Positions 57,998 to 64,000 of a DNA stretch of 64,000 nt are shown piece by piece. The stretch is from contig WIDE01000009.1 in NCBI GenBank assembly GCA_015039315.1, forward strand, positions 248,001 through 312,000. The letters run 5' to 3'. Below the pieces are notes generated by a model that saw nothing but the letters and a program-made list of their open reading frames with translations, was not told where the DNA came from and did no database searches. Numbering within the stretch: position 1 is the stretch's first letter; every line of letters begins with the position of its first letter. The stretch is from Clavulina sp. PMI_390. Its lineage: Eukaryota; Basidiomycota; Agaricomycetes; Cantharellales; Hydnaceae. A program made the position numbers and the translations under genes.

Positions 57998-58469
57998 AAC
58001 CCTCCACGTGCCAACGCCCAGTGTTGATGACCAGTTCTCTTGTACACCAACACTGCCTCTTGCTTTTGTGTTTTTGATCTTTGATTCTTCTAACTTCGCA
58101 TCTGCAACTCGTGGGCGCGAAAAAGGCCATGCGCGTCCACACCTGATATCCCTCAATTTTTGGACCAGGCCCTTCCTTACTTAATAATACTCCCTCCACC
58201 TATTTAGATTTAGATATTCGATGACGTTTTTATTGGTGCTAGTCGACCCGCTCCTTCGTAGAACGTTTGTTCTTTGGATCGTGACGCGAATGAATGAACA
58301 TGTTGTGCCAATCATCCACCACCTATGACGTCGAGACCCACTTGAGCAACTGTCTTGTCGTATAAAAGCTCACATCTTAAGCCAAAGTGAATCTCCTCTC
58401 ATCACTCACAACACCGTCCGCCTTATTTCCAATCCAGCTTTGATCACACCTCGTTCAGTCAACGTCAAG
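57998..58469 (+). promoter_or_regulatory. Promoter of small LEA-like gene
   Basis: TATAAAAG at 58361-58368 lies about 100 bp before the ATG; a CRE-like TGACGTCG is at 58326-58333. The left part is the ERG5 3' flank. Confidence 0.6.
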
Positions 58470-58974
58470 ATGTCTTTCGTCGCCCGCTCCATTCGCCCCA
58501 TTGCTGCTCGCGCGTCCATTGTCACAGCCCGCCCGATATCTTCATCATCCGTGCGCTCAAAAACAGTGACCGAGTCGGCCAAAGATACTCTCAACTCTGT
58601 ATGTCGCGCCACTTGCGCTCTGTCGCTCGTCATAGGTCGGAGCCACTGACGTCTGATCTTTCCGCTTGCTTCGTGACGTCAGGTCAACATGAAGGTTGGC
58701 AAGGGATTGGCCTCTGCAATTGAGACTGGCGAAGATCTAACAAAGAAGACAAAGGATGCAGTTGGTATGTTCTCGTGATCCTTCAGCAAGCGGGAAAGAG
58801 TCACTAGCTCACTGGGCCACTCGTCTATTGGTTACGTCTTTAGCTGGGGGCACAGAGGAAGCAAAAGCCAAAGCTGAGCAAGGCGCGACCACTGCCTCTC
58901 AGAAGGGGAATCAGGCTGCCGCTGATGCTCGTCAGAAGAAAGACGAATTATTGGAGAAGGGCAAGTCGCACTAA
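58470..58974 (+). CDS. Small LEA-like mitochondrial protein
   Basis: About 95 residues in three exons: 58470-58599, 58683-58764 and 58844-58974. The N-terminus (MSFVARSIRPIAARASIVTA) is Arg/Ser/Ala-rich without acid residues, a probable mitochondrial presequence. The rest is highly charged and Ala/Lys/Glu-rich with 11-residue-like periodicity (VTESAKDTLNS, GEDLTKKTKDAV, TEEAKAKAEQGATTASQKGNQ), as in group 3 LEA proteins, which protect proteins and membranes under desiccation or heat. A TATA box and a CRE-like site lie upstream, and the first intron ends within TGACGTCAG, containing a full CRE palindrome (58673-58680). These sites fit stress induction but do not prove it. No catalytic motif. 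Confidence 0.75.
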
Positions 58975-59810
58975 GTAATTGGCATTGCTCTCCTATCACA
59001 TGTATTGTCACCCACTCCCTGTCCGATGTCGATTATATATATCGCACTTTATCTCCACTTGCGCGTGATATTTGAGATGGTTGCTCGGTGCTAGAACCCT
59101 TTTGAGACCCAGCTGCGCGGGCTGCAGGGTTTGCAGTGAACTACCGCTTGACTCGTCGGCCGTTGGTAACTCAAAGACATCAAACGATCCACAATCTTGG
59201 CCACTTAGATTCAATGCGCGCTTAAGCTGTCGTCATGTCTAGAAACATGTCGCCGCTAACGCGCGAAATAAGACGGGGCCAGAAAATTTTCTGTGTACAC
59301 AGAGCGGGCGGACGAGATCTCACGTCGCGTCTCGAATGGCCGAGGGTTAGAAAATCTTTGTGCTTTCACATCCGTGATCTATTACGACACCGCCTTTCGC
59401 AGCGAGATTCGCAGCTTGGAAAATTCAGCGAAGTGCGAAATCGCACAAGATCCACAGAACAGAAGAATTGTGTGGCCCTGCACAAGGGTACCCGGAAACA
59501 CCCATAACGCGATTAGCGGCCCCTCCACATCAAATTTCCTGCTTGCCACTCAGGAGTTTCAAAACTACGCATATCAGTCCACATACGTGTTTGTTTGCAA
59601 TTCCTGTACTTCCTAGGCTGGAGCATGATCCCTGATCCCTGCACCGAAAACCTTGGGCCAGCACACAACACTTTGGGAACATGAAAGCAAGCCATATTAT
59701 TCCAAGAAAGCATCCCGCCGTTGCTAGTATTATTATAGAGGATATAGTACATTTCTGGATGAATCGAGTCATTGCCCTGAAGAATCAGCACATGGCGTCA
59801 CAACACTCAT
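58975..59810. other. Gene-poor spacer
   Basis: 3' flank of the LEA-like gene, a short TATATATA tract near 59035 and unremarkable frames on both strands. No gene can be supported. Confidence 0.5.
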
Positions 59811-60713
59811 TCAATAGCAACGTGCCACCCCACTTCATTCATCCAAGACTTGACATCGCGGAACAGAGAAGCCGCTGCCTCCTCCACGATACTAAATAAA
59901 AGAAGTCAAGAGAGATGAGTTTTGAATAAAAATTTCATCACAAGATAGGGACTCACAGAAGATGCCTTGTGGAAGGGAACTGCTCGCGATTGCGATTCTC
60001 AATGGCCGTCGCAACCAGCATAACTTCAAAACGCGTCAGGGTCGACCAGTGCATTCGCATGAACACTTGCCCGGCTCGAACCGCAGCAACACGCAGGTCG
60101 TTAGCCGTCGCCCCTGGCATTCTAATCTGGAAGATCGCCAATACATCCTGTTTGAGACTTGCAGAGAATATCGCGATAGGTGTGGTGTTGATGATGCCGA
60201 GGACGGTAGGTACACAGTCTTCGAATGCGGGAAGGAGCGTTGTGCTTCGCCGACACATATAGACGTCCCAATCGACAGGTCCTGTGCCGTCTGCATAGGA
60301 CAAAGAGGAAGAGCTGTTCACAACCGCGAAGGGAATATGTCGACGAATCGCAAGGAATCGCTGGAGATCACGGAGAAAAAGTCAACAGTGCGGCGGGGAA
60401 CATATTATAGGAGCTCTGTGGCCAACGCGATGAACGTACTGCGAGCCGCTGCTTATTAGGAGCAGCATTAGGTAACAGTGGGATACCCCAGGAAGAAATA
60501 TGACAGTCGATCCCGGACGCCCCAGTGGCACAAGAGCAAACGAGAAGTGTGCTACGGCAGTGAAGGCACGTCGCACGAGCTGAAAGGATGTCAAAGTTAT
60601 GAGCGTGTGGAAATCGGGTGGCCCAGTAGATTTTGCATACAGCGCATATCCAGATCCTGGAATCCCATGGTAGGCTCAAGAGCCTTCAAAGCCTCCAAGG
60701 TACTGTAGGGCAT
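59811..60713 (-). CDS. Hypothetical protein
   Basis: Not recognised. The 3' part is clear: an exon from about 60320 to 59970 (NSSSSLSYADGTGPVDWDVY, VPTVLGIINTTPIAIFSASL, AVRAGQVFMRMHWSTLTRFE) joins across a 60-70 nt intron to IVEEAAASLFRDVKSWMNEVGW and the stop at 59811. The 5' part is weaker. ATG 60713 opens MPYSTLEALKALEPTMGFQD, and a GTATGC donor near 60635 can splice to an acceptor at about 60580. The following exon has two competing frames, one hydrophobic. I see no known domain or signal peptide. Mixed polar/hydrophobic segments could include one or two membrane spans. Ends are better supported than internal exons. Confidence 0.5.
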
Positions 60714-62566
60714 GGCGAGAGATGGGGGTAGAGTAGAGAGTGGAGGGGCCCATGTGTCGTAACTAGAAATGTTCGAACAATTATAACCATTGGAAGAAAT
60801 TTGCTGCTATCCCACAGACGAAATTGAGAATTGTTCTTCGTCGAAGATCGTGGGAGGCCTCAGGATCGGCGTGAATTCAGATGGAATGATTCTCCAGGGA
60901 TCCCTGTTGATTCACAAAAATATGACTGTGAACGCATTCATTTCCCCCCCTAGACCTGGAAGGACACATTGGGTGCGAAGAAGAGAGGGCTGATCTGAAT
61001 AACTGTCATTAGTGCAGTTATGTCGTGCTGGGAAGGGGTTATTGTGGAAAAACCGGCGTGGGGAGTTTATTGCCGCGGTTCCTCCCGGTTCTGCGAGTAA
61101 TATGGATCTGATATCGATTTGAGAAGGCGATGCTGCCAATGTGCCTAAATATGGCCAGGGCCGACATCTGGTGGCCAAGGCACTGGCGGTACGTCCGCCG
61201 CCCTAGCTCCCTTTCCATCATGATTGTTGGGAAGATCAAAAGGGAGTGGCCCACGTGACGATGACCAAATCATCATTTAGAGAAACTCTGCTTTTTGGTT
61301 CAAGGTGAGAACCCTCGACCTCAACACCAATTACGCCGAGATTATGTACGATACATGAGACTAATAAGCAGTCCGTGTGTTCAGTCACGTTGCACAGGTC
61401 TTCAAGTCAACACAGTGGCGAGTCAAATGGGCCTTCTGCTTCCTCCCATCTCAGCCACCGCAATTGACTCGCCTAATACTTCCACGGGCCAGTTTCCATC
61501 TATGTGGACACAAGGCGCTATGCGTTGACAACTAGGTCATGAACTAGGGAATATATCTGAGTAGAACTTAAGTGCGCTCCGTGAATCACTTCACCTTGTG
61601 AAACGGTCTCATCTGAGGGAGTAACACATCTACGACGTCAAACACAGAATATATTCGCTGTCGACGACAACGACTCGACAAAGGCCCAATATTTTCACCC
61701 AATCGCACCAGTATTCTGTTGTTTGATGCCGCGGCCATTCGTCCAGCCTGAAAATGTCTTGCAGTGTGGGGAGGCATAAAGATCAGTACGAAGTATCGAT
61801 CCTCTCCAGTGACCGAGGGTCAGTTGATTGTATAGTGACCATTAAGCTCTGCCTCTTAAAACCTTCCCACTAGATGTCCAGCATACCCCGAGGGTACGCG
61901 AGACTTCCTCGAGATTCAGCCGCAACGCTAGGGCGAAGAGCGAGCCTATGAAGGGGGAACTATCATCTGACTCATCGACCCTCCAAGTAATCGATTTCCC
62001 CGACGCCTGAGGCTAATGGTTTTGTTTGCTCCCTCCTGGTCGAGATTGGCTTCGCGTAAAGGTCAGCCTTCGATAGTTCAAAACATTGTCTCACTTCATC
62101 CTCTGGGACCTGGAATGATACCACGTTGTCTGACCAAGGCGACAATGTACTCCGGCGGCGTTTCAGACTCACACCGGGCATGACTTCGTCCATGAGCATT
62201 TTGGCCATTCGACTTCTCATGTCTCGGTAATGGCTTTCGTGTTGTGGAGGAGACGCTGTAATAATAGTACAGCCTGGCACAACGTTGCACAATCACATAA
62301 CTATCAGCACGTATTGAGGTCTAACTAAGCTGTTCCAGTCTTACAAGCGCGCCTTCTCTCGATGAATGCGCGAACGTATAACCCTACTAAATCTACCCGC
62401 CTGTGAGCCAATGGCCGCGCCAGTGTATTGGAAGTTGTAAGATGGAGTCATGTAACTTAGCTTATGCCAAGCCCCGGTCCTAGTCTCAATTGGAGAGTCA
62501 CACGTAACAACTAGAAGTACGTTCTCTCACTCTACCGTTAGACACTGCTTTTACGGGTTCCAGAAA
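60714..62566. other. Gene-poor spacer
   Basis: About 1.85 kb. A minus-strand frame at 61972-62292 (charged; contains MRSRMAKMLMDEVMPGVSLK) and another at 61586-61777 could be exons of one hypothetical gene, but no splice sites or homologous domain make the case. Otherwise nothing recognised. Confidence 0.4.
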
Positions 62567-64000
62567 ATGGCGGATGACAGTGCAAAGTCACATTCTGACT
62601 TGACAAGCGCACAATACGCCTATGGGCCAGTCATATCATCAGTGGTGAGTGGGTGCAAGCAAGGTGGTAGTGATTAACCCGAATGGCCCTCACAGGTGCC
62701 TCCCGATTGATATAGGTGGGCTCTACGCTCAATGGTGTACTCACCGGCGAGTGGGATGGCATGGGAGACCTCGCCTGCCGTGCCTTGGATTCCCAGATAC
62801 GTAACCATGAAGAGGCAACCCGCGATCGAGAACTACGCATGGCAACCTCAGATCTTTCATTATTTGAGAGTGCTGCTGCCAAAATCGCGGATTCCATCGG
62901 CGACGACCTAGAAGCGGATCTGATAGCCATCGACTCACTACCATCAGCTCTTGTTGCGCGAGCTTTTGGGGAAGGATGGGACCGCCTGCCTTATACTGCC
63001 TTTTGTGTGACAAAAACAAAGGATTCTGAACACCAATCTCAACTTTCTTCTTTCCAAGCTATTGACGTTGATGAATGGTGTGTCGATTCCCGCCTCTTTT
63101 AGTATGCAACGACCTTTGCTGACTAAAATAAAGGATTCTTCGCAATGAACGTGTCCTCCGTGACGAGAAAAAGCGTGATTGGCGGTACACTACCCTGTAC
63201 AGAGCGAACTAGAGTATGAAAAACTGACCATAAAGGTAGATGGGGGCTTGTGAATCTCTTTACAAGCGCTGAGGTCGTTCTTCCTCAGTCTCGAGTGTCC
63301 GGGGACTCTCGAAAGATATATCGGCCCAATTTGGGCGGGCGGATGCTCCTTGATCAAAAGCGCCTTTCGATCCTTCCCGTCCAACCTTCCTTGGAAAGAT
63401 TTGGCGACGCCTTTGACCACCTGACCGGTGGATTGCTCAATAATCTCAACTGGGAGCACGTCTTTGTGGCTGGTGGCATGCCTCTGAGCGCCTTGCTATG
63501 CACCGATCTTGCAGTAGACGCGAAAAAGTACAAGGACTCGGATATTGACATATATATCTATGGGCTTGATCCTCTCGCAGCGAACCAGAAGGTGGACCAT
63601 ATCTACCAAACATGGCTCGCAAATCTTCCGCCTGACTCTAAGCCTCACGTTCTCCGAAACTCCCGCACAATCACGTTCGTATTATTACTGACAGACTTGC
63701 AACTGGTATTGACCTCGTTCAGCTTAGATTCATAGCAAAGTACCCGATCAAAAGGATCCAGATTGTCTTGAAGTTAGTTGCAAACCCCAAAGAGGTGTTA
63801 CTGAATTTCGATCTGGATCCCTGTGCTATTGGGTTCGATGGGAAGGATGTTTGGATGCTTCCACGCGCCACCCGGGCTTTGGAAAGTGAATCGTATCAAT
63901 GCACGTCAGAATATCCCCGACGCTAACAAGAAATACTTTCGTGCAGCTGGATACAGTGTATTTACGATGGATATCGTTCATGGGCACTACCTCGGCGACC
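62567..64000 (+). CDS. Fungal protein with nucleotidyltransferase-like core (5' part)
   Basis: Runs off the right edge. Exon 1 62567-62644, exon 2 62716-63077, then RNERVLRDEKKRDWRYTTLY near 63135-63210, an exon through 63686, one near 63712-63889 and a last from about 63947. The core has HVFVAGGMPLSALLCTDLAVD followed by KYKDSDIDIYIYG. A GG...(S)DIDIYI arrangement resembles the pol-beta nucleotidyltransferase fold. FIAKYPIKRIQIVLKLV, NPKEVLLNFDLDPCAIGFDG, VWMLPRATRALE and GYSVFTMDIVHGHYLGD then follow. I recall similar blocks in fungal and giant-virus proteins often labelled ankyrin-repeat, but no ankyrin repeat is visible here. The frame carrying LYRAN meets a TAG at 63212 and changes frame before GRWGLVNLF (63235), so the gene may be damaged there or an exon boundary is misread. 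Confidence 0.65.

Overview
The window is nuclear DNA of a filamentous basidiomycete, most likely an Agaricomycete. The signs are genes split by many 50-60 nt GT-AG introns, GH62 arabinofuranosidases carrying fungal CBM1 modules, a Zn2Cys6 regulator, an ergosterol-pathway P450 and large F-box paralogue arrays. The lineage within Agaricomycetes cannot be fixed from the sequence alone. Both ends cut through a gene, and there is a 561-base run of N at 39609-40169.

Layout. 1-7831: the 3' end of the cyclase-associated protein gene (CAP/SRV2), a nuclear-type PrxQ/Dot5 peroxiredoxin, a Zn2Cys6 transcription factor, and ORC5, an origin recognition complex subunit that appears to have lost its Walker A loop. 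8367-15676: three GH62-CBM1 genes. The first two lie in a direct tandem duplication that also copied the 3' two-thirds of ORC5, now a decayed pseudogene at 10322-11110. 16017-18503: mitochondrial proline dehydrogenase.

18756-35578: two F-box arrays facing each other. Family A (four rightward copies and a relic; F-box plus leucine-rich-like tail) meets family B (three leftward copies; F-box plus a WD/propeller-like body). 35844-38427: a secreted purple acid phosphatase. 38428-41680: a poor, repeat-rich stretch with a truncated F-box gene, the assembly gap and two copies of a GC-rich hairpin in AT-rich DNA. 41687-43772: an unrecognised, possibly damaged gene.

44043-58974: a compact conserved block of STE11-type MAPKKK, TRM1 tRNA methyltransferase, VPS4 AAA-ATPase, MET2 homoserine O-acetyltransferase, an FMN-binding PNPOx-like protein, ERG5/CYP61 sterol C-22 desaturase and a small mitochondrial LEA-like protein. 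Several neighbours are divergent pairs sharing promoters under 260 bp (TRM1/VPS4, MET2/PNPOx, PRODH/F-box A1, Zn2Cys6/ORC5). 58975-64000 is sparse, with one hypothetical gene and, at the right edge, the start of a protein with a nucleotidyltransferase-like core.

Housekeeping genes occupy both flanks; the centre (about 8-41 kb) is an accessory zone shaped by local duplication, decay and insertion. I see no CRISPR array, no convincing tRNA or rRNA and no intact transposase.
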